Shown: in pieces, positions 22,019-32,200 of the stretch | Layout of the letters: every line of letters begins with the position of its first letter | How positions within the stretch are numbered: the first letter of the stretch is position 1 | NCBI RefSeq assembly: GCF_011039135.1 | Contig: NZ_JAAKEJ010000001.1 | Location: forward strand, 682,001 to 746,000 | Length of the DNA stretch: 64,000 bases | Direction: 5' to 3' | From: Desulfovibrio sp. ZJ209 | GTDB taxonomy: Bacteria > Desulfobacterota > Desulfovibrionia > Desulfovibrionales > Desulfovibrionaceae | Made by a program: the position numbers and the translations under genes | Notes under the pieces: model-generated | Seen by the model: only the letters and a program-made list of their open reading frames with translations | Database searches by the model: none | Told to the model about the DNA's origin: nothing

Positions 22019-24694
22019 ATGACCACATCCGGGCGCACCCTCATCACCTGTCACGCCAATGCCGATTTTGACGCCTTCGCCGCCATGCTGGCCGCGCACA
22101 GGCTGTATGCCCCCTGTTCCCTGCTCTTCCCGGGCACGCAGGAGCGCGGCCTGCAAAAGCTCGCCGCCTCGCTGGACGCCGCGGCCTATGACTTCGTTGA
22201 GAACGACGCCATCCGCTGGGAAGATTATGACCGCCTCGTTCTTGTGGACACGCGCCAGAAGAGCCGCGTGCCCCATGTGGCGCCGCTTCTGGAGCGCCCG
22301 GGCCTGCGCATCGAAACCTGGGACCATCATCCCGATTCGGCGGATGACATCGCGGCGGACGTGGCGCATCTTTCGGGCGCTGGCGCGGTGACCACGAGCC
22401 TCGCCCTCGCCCTGCGCGAGCGCGGCGAGCGCCCGGGCGCCGAGGAGGCCACCCTGCTCGGGCTCGGCATTTACGGCGACACCGGGTCCTTCACCTATTC
22501 CTCCACCACCGAAGAGGATTTCCAGGCCGCGGCGTGGCTCCTCGGGCTTGGCATGGATGTGAACCAGATAAGCGAGATGGCGGCCCATGAGCTCACGAGC
22601 CTGCACATCCACGCCCTCAACAGCCTGCTCGAATCGGCGCGCACCTACCTTGTGAACAATGTGCCCGTGGTGCTCGCGGAAGTATCGCTCGAGCATTATC
22701 TCGGGGATTTCGCGCATCTCGCCCACCGGCTCATGGAGATGGAAAAATTCACCGTGCTCTTTGCCATCGGCCTCATGGGCGACCGTATCCAGGTGGTGGC
22801 CCGCAGCCGCAGCGACGCCGTGAACGTGGGCGAGATCTGCAAGGAGCTCGGGGGCGGCGGCCATGTGTACGCGGCGTCGGCGTCCGTGCGCTCCAAGATG
22901 ATCACCGAAGTGCGCGAGACCATCCTGCGCCGGCTCTATGACCAGGCCAATCCCGAGAAGAACGCGGGCGAGTACATGTCCTCCCCGGCGGTGGGCATCG
23001 AGGCGGAGGCCAGCCTGCGCGAGGCCGACGAGCTCATGCTCCATTTCGGGCTCAAGGCGGTGCCGGTTTTCCAGCCGGGTACCCGCGTCTGCGTGGGCCT
23101 GCTCGACGCGCAAACGGCCTCGCGGGCGCGCGCCCACGGCCTCGGGGACGAGCCCCTGAAGGAATATATGCAGCGCCGCGTCCGCATGCTGCCCCCGGAA
23201 GCCGGCATCAAGGAACTGACGGACATCATCGTGGGCGAGCGGCAGCGCCTCGTGCCCATCGTCAATGGCGATGCGGTCATCGGCGTGGTGACGCGCACTG
23301 ACCTCATCAATGTGTTCGCCAGCGAGGCAGGGCGCCTCCCCACCCCGCAGGAGGGCGGCAAGGCCCGGAACGTGAGCAAGCTCATTGAGGACCGGCTGCC
23401 CGCGAGGACACGTGAGCTCCTGCATCTCGCTGGCGAAACGGGCAAGCGCCTGGGCCTTCCCGTCTATGCCGTTGGCGGCTTCGTGCGCGACCTTTTGCTC
23501 GATGTGCCCAACCAGGATATCGACCTCGTGGTGGAGGGCAACGGCATCGCCCTTGCCCGCGCCCTGGCGGAGGCGCTCCACGGCCGCGTGCGCGAGCACC
23601 AGAAGTTCCTCACCTCAGTGGTCATCTTCAAGGACGAGGAAGGCAAGGAACGGCGCATCGACGTGGCCACCGCGCGCCTCGAATATTACGAATATCCGGC
23701 GGCGCTCCCCACGGTGGAGCTGTCCTCCATCAAGATGGACCTCTTCCGGCGCGATTTCAGCATCAATTCCCTCGCGGTCAGGCTCGACAGCGAGCCCTTC
23801 GGACAGCTGGTTGATTTTTTCGGCGGCCGCCGCGACATCAAGGACCGCCTCATCCGCGTGCTCCACACCCTGAGCTTCGTGGAGGATCCCACGCGCTGCC
23901 TGCGCGCCGTGCGCTTTGAGCAGCGCTACCAGTTCCGCATCGGGCCGGGCACGGAAAAGCTCATCCGCAACATCCTGCCCATGCACCTCCTCGACAAGCT
24001 CTCGCCCGCTCGGCTCTTCAACGAATTCCGCCATATCTGCGACGAGGAGGAGGCCGACGCCTGCCTGAACCGCCTGGACGACCTCGGCATCCTGCAGGCT
24101 CTTTCGCCGCATCTCGCTCTCAACCCCGCCAAGCGCGCCCTGCTCAGGCGGCTCAAGGAAGTGCTCGCCTGGTACCGGCTGCTCTATTTTGAAGAAGCGG
24201 CCCAGCCGTGGCTGCTCTACTTTCTCGGCTTAAACTATCACTTGAACTATGCGGAAACCTCCGCCAATTATGCGCGCCTGGGGCTTCCGCATGCCAAAAG
24301 GGGCGAGATCATGCGCCAGCGCGAGCTCATGCGCATGGCGCGCCCCAAGCTTCAGGCATGGCGGGCGGAAGCGGCTGCTGGCAACGCCCGGGTGAGCGCG
24401 CTCTGCGAGCTTTTGCGGCCCTTGCCGCTGGAATTCATCCTCTATCTCATGGCCGTGGAGGAAGACCCCGGGCTCGAAAAAACGCTCTCGCGCTATATCA
24501 CCCAATGGCACAGGGAAAAGGCCGACATCACCGGCGAAGACCTCTGCCGCCTGGGCCTTGAACCCGGGCCGGACTTCGGGCGCCTCCTGGCGGCGGCGCT
24601 ACGCGCCAAGCTGGACGGTGAAGCGCCCAATGCCAAGGCGCAGCTCGAGCTCGTGGCGGCGCTGGCGGCGCGAGGGAAGGAAGAAGAAGTGTAG
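22019..24694 (+). CDS. DHH phosphoesterase-CBS-tRNA nucleotidyltransferase fusion
   Basis: An 891-residue multidomain protein. Residues 1-320 are a DHH/DHHA1 phosphoesterase (HANADFDAFAAM, TWDHHPDSADD, GGGGHVYAAS). Next come two CBS domains (about 315-440). From about residue 480 a class II poly(A)-polymerase/CCA-adding domain follows: YAVGGFVRDLLLDVPNQDID with the catalytic Asp pair, then RRDFSINSLAVRL and a C-terminal RNA-binding part. Related deltaproteobacterial and cyanobacterial enzymes add CC or A to tRNA 3' ends. The DHH and CBS parts may sense a nucleotide. It starts 17 bases after xerD. Confidence 0.88.
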   Translation: MTTSGRTLITCHANADFDAFAAMLAAHRLYAPCSLLFPGTQERGLQKLAASLDAAAYDFVENDAIRWEDYDRLVLVDTRQKSRVPHVAPLLERPGLRIETWDHHPDSADDIAADVAHLSGAGAVTTSLALALRERGERPGAEEATLLGLGIYGDTGSFTYSSTTEEDFQAAAWLLGLGMDVNQISEMAAHELTSLHIHALNSLLESARTYLVNNVPVVLAEVSLEHYLGDFAHLAHRLMEMEKFTVLFAIGLMGDRIQVVARSRSDAVNVGEICKELGGGGHVYAASASVRSKMITEVRETILRRLYDQANPEKNAGEYMSSPAVGIEAEASLREADELMLHFGLKAVPVFQPGTRVCVGLLDAQTASRARAHGLGDEPLKEYMQRRVRMLPPEAGIKELTDIIVGERQRLVPIVNGDAVIGVVTRTDLINVFASEAGRLPTPQEGGKARNVSKLIEDRLPARTRELLHLAGETGKRLGLPVYAVGGFVRDLLLDVPNQDIDLVVEGNGIALARALAEALHGRVREHQKFLTSVVIFKDEEGKERRIDVATARLEYYEYPAALPTVELSSIKMDLFRRDFSINSLAVRLDSEPFGQLVDFFGGRRDIKDRLIRVLHTLSFVEDPTRCLRAVRFEQRYQFRIGPGTEKLIRNILPMHLLDKLSPARLFNEFRHICDEEEADACLNRLDDLGILQALSPHLALNPAKRALLRRLKEVLAWYRLLYFEEAAQPWLLYFLGLNYHLNYAETSANYARLGLPHAKRGEIMRQRELMRMARPKLQAWRAEAAAGNARVSALCELLRPLPLEFILYLMAVEEDPGLEKTLSRYITQWHREKADITGEDLCRLGLEPGPDFGRLLAAALRAKLDGEAPNAKAQLELVAALAARGKEEEV

Positions 24695-24772
24695 GCGCCG
24701 CCAAAGGCGCGGGCGCCGTGCGCTATATCAAGGCTTGCCCCGTGCAGCCGTCGCGTGTATACTCCCCTGACC

Positions 24773-25300
24773 ATGAAACAGCTTTGGGCACCCTGGCGTA
24801 TCGACTACATCCTCGGCCCCAAGCCCGATGAGTGCGTCTTTTGCCTGCCCGAGGGCACTGAGGAGGACGCCGAGCGGCTTGTGTTGCACCGCGGTGAGTC
24901 CGCCTTCGTCATCATGAACAAGTTCCCTTATAACAACGGGCATCTCATGGTCTGCCCGTATCGGCATGTCATGGCGCTGGAAGACCTCACGGCGGAAGAA
25001 ACCGGCGAGATCATGGCGCTCATGCAGCGATGCGCCACGATCCTCAAGCAACACTTTAACTGTCAGGGCATCAATATCGGCCTCAACCAGGGCGAGGCGG
25101 CTGGCGCCGGCATCCGCGAGCATCTGCACTTCCATCTCGTGCCCCGCTGGAATGGCGACTCCTCATTCATGGCCGTCATGGACGAGGTGCGCACCATGCC
25201 GCAGCACCTTCGCGAGAGCTATGCCGCCCTGTTGCCCTATTTTCGCGCTTCCGGGCCGTCCTTGGGGAGTGGCTCCCCTAAGGGGCCGGCCGCCCAATAA
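24773..25300 (+). CDS. HIT-family nucleotide hydrolase/phosphorylase
   Basis: A 175-residue HIT-fold protein acting on nucleotide polyphosphates such as Ap4A. It begins KQLWAPWRIDYILGPKPDEC, has a CVFC pair typical of the zinc-binding HIT subgroup, and the active-site histidine triad HLHFHLVPRW near residue 118. ATG 24773 fits the family N-terminus; an upstream GTG (24755) would add six residues. It begins 79 bases after the tRNA nucleotidyltransferase and is followed by a LapA-like gene and mutS on the same strand. Confidence 0.9.
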   Translation: MKQLWAPWRIDYILGPKPDECVFCLPEGTEEDAERLVLHRGESAFVIMNKFPYNNGHLMVCPYRHVMALEDLTAEETGEIMALMQRCATILKQHFNCQGINIGLNQGEAAGAGIREHLHFHLVPRWNGDSSFMAVMDEVRTMPQHLRESYAALLPYFRASGPSLGSGSPKGPAAQ

Positions 25301-25392
25301 AACGGACGGGGCCGGGAGCCGCGCGGGCACAGGCCTCCGCGGAGCCGCGCTCTGGAAAAACCGGAGTCAGTTCCTGCCGCAAGGAGAAACGT

Positions 25393-25827
25393 ATGCGTTA
25401 CCTCAAGGCTCTTGTGCTCGCCATCCTCATCTTTCTGGCGCTCGTGTTCTTTTTCCAGAACCAGACCGCCCTTTCCCAGCAGCTTGAGCTGACCCTGAAC
25501 CTCTTCTTCATCCCGCCCATGACCTCCATACCGCTGCCCTTCTACTTCCTCGTGATAGCGGCCTTCTTCGTGGGCGCCCTGCTTTCCTTGGCCCTGCTCT
25601 TCTGGGATCGTTGCAACACTTCTGCCAAGCTCGTGAAGTCCCGCTGGCATATTTCCTCGCTGGAGAAGGAACTTGCCAAGCTGAAGAAGGACATCACGGG
25701 CGGCGAGAGCTCTGGCGGCAAGTCCTCTTTCTTCCACCGCAAGGACAAGACCGCCCTTGCTCCGGCTGCCGACATGGCCTCCGCCAGCGCGCCCGCCAAG
25801 GAGAGCGGCGACACGGCAGACGCCTGA
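25393..25827 (+). CDS. LapA-like inner-membrane protein (DUF1049)
   Basis: A 144-residue protein with two N-terminal membrane segments: one at about residues 5-22 (ALVLAILIFLALVFFF, then QNQTALSQQ) and one at about 45-70 (FYFLVIAAFFVGALLSLALLF), the standard LapA/YciS layout with a helical, charged cytoplasmic tail. In E. coli the LapA/LapB pair controls lipopolysaccharide synthesis by adjusting LpxC; no lapB gene is seen here. AAGGAG precedes ATG 25393. The tail is rich in Lys and Ser/Ala and probably disordered. Confidence 0.82.
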   Translation: MRYLKALVLAILIFLALVFFFQNQTALSQQLELTLNLFFIPPMTSIPLPFYFLVIAAFFVGALLSLALLFWDRCNTSAKLVKSRWHISSLEKELAKLKKDITGGESSGGKSSFFHRKDKTALAPAADMASASAPAKESGDTADA

Positions 25828-25934
25828 ATTTCCCCACTGTGAAGGGCCGGCCCAGGCGGGCGGCCCTTTCCGGGCCGATGCCCTCCAGCGCCCGCGGCCC
25901 GGCTCCCCTTTCGCGCCCGGCAGCGCTTGAGGCC

Positions 25935-28664
25935 ATGCCTGAACTTCCGCAGAAACTGACGCCCATGCTTGAGCAGTATCTGGGCATCAAGGCTGAATAC
26001 CCTGATGCCCTGCTCATGTACCGCATGGGCGATTTCTATGAGCTCTTCTTTGAAGACGCCGTCATCGCCTCGCGCGAACTCCAGATAGCCCTCACGAAGC
26101 GCGGCAAGGACAACGGCAACGCCTACCCCCTGTGCGGGGTGCCCTGGCATGCCGCGCAAAGTTATATGGCGCAGCTCATCGACCGCGGCTACAGCGTCGC
26201 CATCTGCGACCAGGTGGAAGACCCCAGGGACGCCAAGGGCATCGTCAAGCGCGCCGTCACCTGCGTCCTCACGCCGGGGACGGTGCTCGACGACGCCAAC
26301 CTGGGCGCCGGCAGCCACAACTATCTTGGCGCCATCTGCCAGAATGCGGCCCAGGGGCGCAGCGCTTTCGCCTGGGCGGACGTGTCCACCGGCCAGTGGT
26401 CGGGCGTGGAATTTCGGAAAGAAGCCGACCTCTGGCAATGGGTGCAGAAGCTCGCCCCGCGGGAACTCCTGGTGCCCGAGGGGTTGGGGCTCCCCCCACG
26501 CTGCCTTTTGGAAAATATCCGCCTCGTGCGGCTGCCGGCGCAGCATTTTGAGCAGAGGCACGCGCTCGAGCGGCTCTTGGAGGCGCAGGGCGTGCGCGAG
26601 GCGGGTGCCCTCGGGCTGGACGGCAAGGAGACCCTCGTGCGCGCCTGCGGGGCCCTGCTCGCCTACCTGGAGCAGACGCAGAAGCGCAGCCCCAAACATC
26701 TTTTGCCCTTCAGGCCCCTCAATCTCGGCCGGCGCCTGCTGGTGGACGAGATCACCGAGCGCAACCTCGAGATCTTCGTGCGGCTCAACGGCCACAAGGG
26801 CAAGGGCACACTGCGCCACGGGCTCGACATGACCGTGACCCCCATGGGCGGCCGCTTCCTGGAAGACATGCTGCGCCATCCCTGGCGCGAGGCAGCGCCC
26901 ATCCGGCGCATCCAGGAGGCCGTCGCCTTTCTGCACGATAACGACGAAGTGCGAGGCGCGCTCCGCGCGGCGCTCGACAAGGTGTATGACCTGGAGCGCC
27001 TCTCCACGCGCATCAGCCTGAACCGCTGCTCCCCCAAGGATTTTATCGCCCTCAGGCAAAGTCTCGGCGCGCTCCCCGCCGTGCGCGCGTCACTTATCCG
27101 GGCAACCGGGGGGCGCTACCTCACCGAAAGCGAGGCCCGGGGCGAGACTTTGCCCGCGCCGCTCTATGAGCTCCTGAATGTCTGGGACGACCTCGAGGAC
27201 TTGGCCGCCCTGCTCAACTCCGCGCTGGTGGACGATCCTCCGGCTGTCATCACCGATGGCGGCCTTTTCCGCCAGGGCTTCCATGCAGGGCTGGACGCGC
27301 TGCTGGATCTTGTGGAAAACGGCGAGCAGAAGCTCCAGCGCCTGCTGGAGGAAGAACAGCAAAGGACGGGCCTCACCAAGCTCAAGCTCGGCTATAACCG
27401 GGTCTTCGGCTATTTTTACGAAATCACGCGGGCGGCCGGCACCGGTGCGCCACCGGCGCATTTCATCCGCCGACAGACCCTCGTCAACGCCGAACGCTTC
27501 ACCACCGAAGAGCTCAAGGCGCTGGAGGAGGAGCTGCTTTCGGCGTCCGACAAGCGCAAGAGCCTTGAATACCAGATGGTCCAGGATCTGCGCGCCCATG
27601 TGGCGGGGCAGCGCGACCGCCTCGTGCACATGGCGGACTTGCTGGCGCATCTCGATTACTGGCAGTCGCTCGCCGAAACGGGGCGCCGCAACGGCTGGCG
27701 CCTGCCCACCCTCACCGAGGGCACGGAGCTCAGCATCCGGCAGGGGCGCCACCCGGTGGTGGAGGCCATGGTGGGCAGCGCCAACTTCGTGCCCAATGAC
27801 ATCACCCTTGACAAGGGCCATCACCTCTGCCTGCTCACCGGGCCCAACATGGCGGGCAAGTCCACAGTGCTCAGGCAGGTGGCGCTCATCTGCCTGCTCG
27901 CCCAGATGGGCTCCATGGTGCCCGCCGAGGAAGCCGTCATCGGCCTTGTGGACCGGCTGTTCTCGCGCGTGGGGGCGTCGGACGACCTCGCCCGCGGGCA
28001 GAGCACCTTCATGGTGGAGATGATGGAGACCGCGCGCATCCTGCGCCAGGCCACGAGGCGGAGCCTCGTCATCCTCGACGAGATCGGGCGCGGCACCAGC
28101 ACCTTTGACGGCATGGCGCTCGCCTGGGCCGTGGTGGAAGACCTCGCCGCCCGCGGCGGGGGCGAGCTGCGCACGCTCTTCGCCACCCATTATCACGAGC
28201 TCACGGCGCTTGAAGGCCGCATCCCGGGGGTGTTCACCATGAATATCGCCATCCGGGAGCACAATAACGATATCCTCTTCCTGCACAAGCTGGTGCCCGG
28301 CCCCTCTGACCGCAGCTATGGCGTGGAGGTGGCGCGCCTTGCCGGTGTGCCCGTGCCCGTGGTGCACCGCGCGCGGGACATCCTGGCCGCGCTGGAACGC
28401 AGCCGCGAAAGCGGGCGCAAGAACCTTGTGGCGGCCTCCCTGCTCTTGCCCGGGCTGGAGCAGGGGCGGCCGGTTCCCTCCGGGGCGCCCGACGCCGCCA
28501 CGAGCGAGAGGGCTGCGCCGGCAACACCCCATCCCCTGCTGCGGCAGCTGGAACAACTGGAGCCCGAGGAACTCAGCCCCCTCGCCGCCCTCAAGCTGCT
28601 CATGGACTGGAAACAGCGCTGGGGTACGGGTGAGCCCGATGCCCCGGCCAGGGACGGCGCATGA
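25935..28664 (+). CDS. mutS: DNA mismatch repair protein MutS
   Basis: Recognises base mismatches and starts repair with MutL. The 909-residue protein has the mismatch-binding N-terminal domain (YRMGDFYELFFEDA, with the conserved Phe of the F-x-E-type element nearby), connector and clamp domains, and the C-terminal ABC ATPase with Walker A GPNMAGKST (636-644), the ABC signature region SDDLARGQSTFMVEM and ILDEIGRGTS (Walker B). ATG 25935 is used. A longer in-frame lead is possible but is unlike the family. Its last four bases overlap the next start codon, so the DUF1992 gene is likely coupled. mutL is not in the window. Confidence 0.97.
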   Translation: MPELPQKLTPMLEQYLGIKAEYPDALLMYRMGDFYELFFEDAVIASRELQIALTKRGKDNGNAYPLCGVPWHAAQSYMAQLIDRGYSVAICDQVEDPRDAKGIVKRAVTCVLTPGTVLDDANLGAGSHNYLGAICQNAAQGRSAFAWADVSTGQWSGVEFRKEADLWQWVQKLAPRELLVPEGLGLPPRCLLENIRLVRLPAQHFEQRHALERLLEAQGVREAGALGLDGKETLVRACGALLAYLEQTQKRSPKHLLPFRPLNLGRRLLVDEITERNLEIFVRLNGHKGKGTLRHGLDMTVTPMGGRFLEDMLRHPWREAAPIRRIQEAVAFLHDNDEVRGALRAALDKVYDLERLSTRISLNRCSPKDFIALRQSLGALPAVRASLIRATGGRYLTESEARGETLPAPLYELLNVWDDLEDLAALLNSALVDDPPAVITDGGLFRQGFHAGLDALLDLVENGEQKLQRLLEEEQQRTGLTKLKLGYNRVFGYFYEITRAAGTGAPPAHFIRRQTLVNAERFTTEELKALEEELLSASDKRKSLEYQMVQDLRAHVAGQRDRLVHMADLLAHLDYWQSLAETGRRNGWRLPTLTEGTELSIRQGRHPVVEAMVGSANFVPNDITLDKGHHLCLLTGPNMAGKSTVLRQVALICLLAQMGSMVPAEEAVIGLVDRLFSRVGASDDLARGQSTFMVEMMETARILRQATRRSLVILDEIGRGTSTFDGMALAWAVVEDLAARGGGELRTLFATHYHELTALEGRIPGVFTMNIAIREHNNDILFLHKLVPGPSDRSYGVEVARLAGVPVPVVHRARDILAALERSRESGRKNLVAASLLLPGLEQGRPVPSGAPDAATSERAAPATPHPLLRQLEQLEPEELSPLAALKLLMDWKQRWGTGEPDAPARDGA

Positions 28665-29077
28665 GAGGCGAATGGTCGGTCATCGGGGCCATCGCCGAGC
28701 AGCGCATCCGGGAGGCGCAGGAACGCGGGGATTTTGACGACCTGCCCGGTGCCGGCCGCCCCCTGAAACTCGACGACATGAGCGCTGTGCCGCCGGAACT
28801 GCGCATGGCGTATACCATTTTGCGCAACGCCAACTGCCTGCCGCCGGAGCTTGCGGAGCGCAAGGAGATCCAGAAGCTCGCCGACCTGCTCGAAGGCTGC
28901 ACGGACGAGCGTGAGCGCGTGCGCCAGATGGAGAAGCTGCGCTTCCTCATCCTGCGGACCCGCATGCGCCATGGGCGCCCGCTCATGCTGGAGGAGCACG
29001 ACGCCTATTATGACCGCCTCCTCGCGCGGCTCGGGAGCGGCGGAAAGGACACGGCGCCGGAAAAGGCGGACGACTAG
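28661..29077 (+). CDS. DUF1992 protein (DnaJC28-like conserved domain)
   Basis: A 138-residue soluble, mostly helical protein with the conserved DUF1992 features: IAEQRIREAQERGDFDDLPG, AGRPLKLDD, LRMAYTILRNANCLPPEL, and an Arg-rich helix. The same domain forms the body of human DNAJC28 but without the J domain here. Its role in bacteria is unknown. ATG 28661 overlaps the mutS stop (ATGA), so it is part of the same transcript, and terminators follow. Confidence 0.85.
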   Translation: MRGEWSVIGAIAEQRIREAQERGDFDDLPGAGRPLKLDDMSAVPPELRMAYTILRNANCLPPELAERKEIQKLADLLEGCTDERERVRQMEKLRFLILRTRMRHGRPLMLEEHDAYYDRLLARLGSGGKDTAPEKADD

Positions 29078-29118
29078 GCAGCCCCGCCGGCACAGGATTT
29101 TTCGACACGCGCACTGAA

Positions 29119-29153
29119 AAGCCCCGGAAAGCTCGATACGTCTTCCGGGGCTT
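29119..29153 (+). terminator. Terminator after the mutS-DUF1992 run
   Basis: AAGCCCCGGAA (29119-29129) and TTCCGGGGCTT (29142-29152) form a perfect 11-bp stem with a 12-base loop. It is preceded by A residues and followed by a weak T run, so it may stop transcripts from either side. Confidence 0.7.
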
Positions 29154-29173
29154 GCTGCATGCGCCTGACGCTG

Positions 29174-29203
29174 AAAGGCCCCATCATTGCGAACGGGGCC
29201 TTT
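29174..29203. terminator. Bidirectional terminator between convergent genes
   Basis: AAAGGCCCC (29174-29182) pairs with GGGGCCTTT (29195-29203), followed on the plus strand by TTTGTGTTT. It lies just before the stop of the PEP synthase-like gene on the minus strand and backs up the terminator at 29119-29153. Confidence 0.65.
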
Positions 29204-29227
29204 GTGTTTCAGGTGGGTCGAGTGCCG

Positions 29228-32200
29228 TCAGGCCTCGATTTCGCGCGCCTTGGCCATGGCCTTGGCCTGCTCCTCAAAGTCCTTGAAGCCGGCCTGGTGC
29301 AGGGCGTCGAGCACCGTGTCTTCCCAGCTCCACGTCGCGTAGATGACCGGCTTGTGGAAGGTGGCGCGGAAGTTTTGCAGCTCGGAGCGGTAAAAGTCTT
29401 CCTTGGGCGTGTCAAGGTGCTCGCGCAACTGTTCATGGCGCCGCTGCAGCTCGCCCTCGTACCACTCCTGGATGTCCTGCGGCTCGGTGTACTTCTTGAG
29501 GATGTGCCCGTAGCCCGAATTTTCCATGAGCTCGGAAAGGCGCTTGTGGTGCTGCCGCGTGAGCCACTTGCCGAGCTCCGAGGTCGGGATCTTCTCTTCC
29601 TCCACCGTGTTGATGTCGAACACGGTCTGGTAATAGGTGTCGGGCACCACCGAGGCCGACGTGATGCCGGCAATCGCCACGAGCCCGCGCAAAATGACGC
29701 TGTTGGACACGCCCTGGCCGCAGAAGCCCACCTTCTTGCAATACTTCTGCCCGGTGAAGATGCTGACAAGGATGGCCCACACAACGGCAGGGTCTTCCTC
29801 GTCATAGATGTGCGAAAGGCGCGAGTTGTCGCGGTCTGTGGCGAGCACCATCTGGGTCATGTCGTTGGAGCCGATGGAGAAGCCGTCAAACTCGCTGATG
29901 AACTGCTTGGCGAGGATGGCGTTGGAGGGGAGCTCGGACATGAGGATGATCTTGAGGCCGTCCTGCCCGCTCTTGAGCTTGTGCACCTGCTCGAGATAGC
30001 AGCGCATGGAGCGGCCTTCCTCCAGCGTGCGCACGAAGGGCAGCATGATGCGCAGGTTGCTTCCGCCATAGACGCCGCGCGCCAGCTTGAAGGCCTCGAT
30101 CTCCCAGTCATGGATATTGCGCGAAACGCCCCGGTAGCCGAGCATGGGGTTGGCTTCCTGATGCTCGAAGAGGTTGCCGCCCAAGAGATTGCGGTATTCG
30201 TTGCTCTTGAAGTCCGTGGTGCGGTAGGTGATGGGCTTGCCGTAGAAGGCCATGGCGAAGAGCGCCAGGTTCTGCGCGAGCGTCTGGACGTAGTGCTCCT
30301 TGCCGGTGCGGAAGCCGCGCGACTTGATGATGGCGCGGATCTTTTCGGGCAGGTTGCGGATGTCGTCCATCTCCTTCTTGAGGCCGGAGCGCAGGCTCAC
30401 CTCCTCGCGCAGGTGGCGGATATTCTCAAGCACGCGCACCACGCTCGGGAGCTCCCTGACGCGCTCGATATGCGCCTCCACGCTGGCCTCGATCTCGGCG
30501 GCGCGCTTGGGCGCCTCCGGGTCGGAGGGCGAAAGCAGGGCCAGCTCGTCGTCATAGCCCATGATGATGCGCACATGGTCGGCCAGGTTGGCCGAGGTCT
30601 TGAGCACCTCGATGCGGCGCGAGGCCATTTCCATATGCTGGTCGAGCTTGTGGTCGAGCTCGCGCATCTTGCGGTGCTGGAGCAGGATCTCGTCCGGGGT
30701 GAGGTTCTTGTCCGTCTCGGCAAGCGCGTTGAGCTGCGCGGAAAGGCCGGTAATCTCGCCCACATATTCGCGAAGGTTGAAATTGAAGACGATGAGCCCG
30801 GCGGCCATCTGCTCGCGCAGGATCTTGGAGAGGCGGTTTTCCAGCTCCTTGAGCTTGGCGGAGACCACCACGTCGAGCTCGCCGTTGTCAAAGGCTTCCA
30901 GCGCCTGCGGGTGGATGCCGATATTGCCGAGCATGAATTCGGCGCGCAAAAGGCCGACCTCGAACTGCGGATAGTCGCGCAGCCGCGAGAGGAAGAGCGC
31001 CTGCCCCACATCGGCGAGCACGAGGCCCACCTTGGTCTTGGTGACGGGCAAAAGCGCGATGTCCATCTCGCCGCCCACCTGGTGCAGGGGCAGAAGCCCG
31101 CGATAGACGCGGCCGCGCGTGCCGTCCACCGTCACTTCGGAGCCGTCCAGCGCGCGGAGCACTTCCACCCGCTGGATGCCGATGACCGCCGCGATGCCGA
31201 GCTCGCGGGAGGTGATGGCCGCGTGGCTCGTGTCGCCGCCCACATCGGCCATGATGGCCGAGGCCACGCGCATGCCGGGCACCATGTCCGGGTCGGTGCG
31301 CTCGGCGGCGAGCACGTCGCCCTTGTTGACCTTGTTGAGCTCAAGGGCGGAGCGCAAAAAGCGCACGGTGCCCTGCCCGGCGCCACGGGAGGCGCCATTG
31401 CCCTCCACCAAAATCTCGGCCTGCGCCGCCGCCTTGGGGTCCACCTCCATGCGGCGCATGAAGATGGTGGTGGGGTGCAGCTCGAGCTCCTCGTTCCAGC
31501 GGGTCTCGGGCCGCGCCTGCACGAACCAGAGCTTGTCGTTGGCGTCGATGCAGAATTCCGTGTCCATGATCATGCCGCCATAGGCGCGGCTCACGGCGCG
31601 CACGCCCTTGGCCACGCGCTCGGCCTGGCTCAGCGACAGGGCCCAGCGCAGGGCTTCCAGCTCGGGCACGGGCACCTCGCGCGTGCCGCCCTTCTCGTCA
31701 TAGACGATCTTCATGTCCTTGCAGCCCATCTGGCGGATAACCACCTCGCTGCCGTCGTCCCGCTGGAAGACATAGAGCTTGTCGGGCGTCACCTTGCCGC
31801 CGACCACGGCCTCGCCGAGGCCGTAGCTCGCGTCGATGCTGACGAGATCCTTGCGGTTGGTGCCGCGGCAGCCGGTGGCCGTGTCCGCGGAGAAGGCCGT
31901 GCCGGAAATGACCGGGTTGATCATCTGCATCATGCAGACGGAGAGGGACGTGTTTTCAATGGCCCACTCTTTCTTGGCCGTCTCGGCGATTGCGTCGTCG
32001 CCCGTTTCCTCGGCCTTGGCGAGGGCGTCCAGGATGGCCTCGCGGCGATAGGTCATGGAGCGGAGATTATAGGCCGAGGCGCAGTCCCAGTGGTAGGCCT
32101 CCACCACATGGTCGGGGCCGACCATGTTGAGATAGGTGTCCTGCAGGCCGGCAAAGGCTTTCTTGCGCGAGTCCTCGCCGGCGGCGGACGAGCGCACGGC

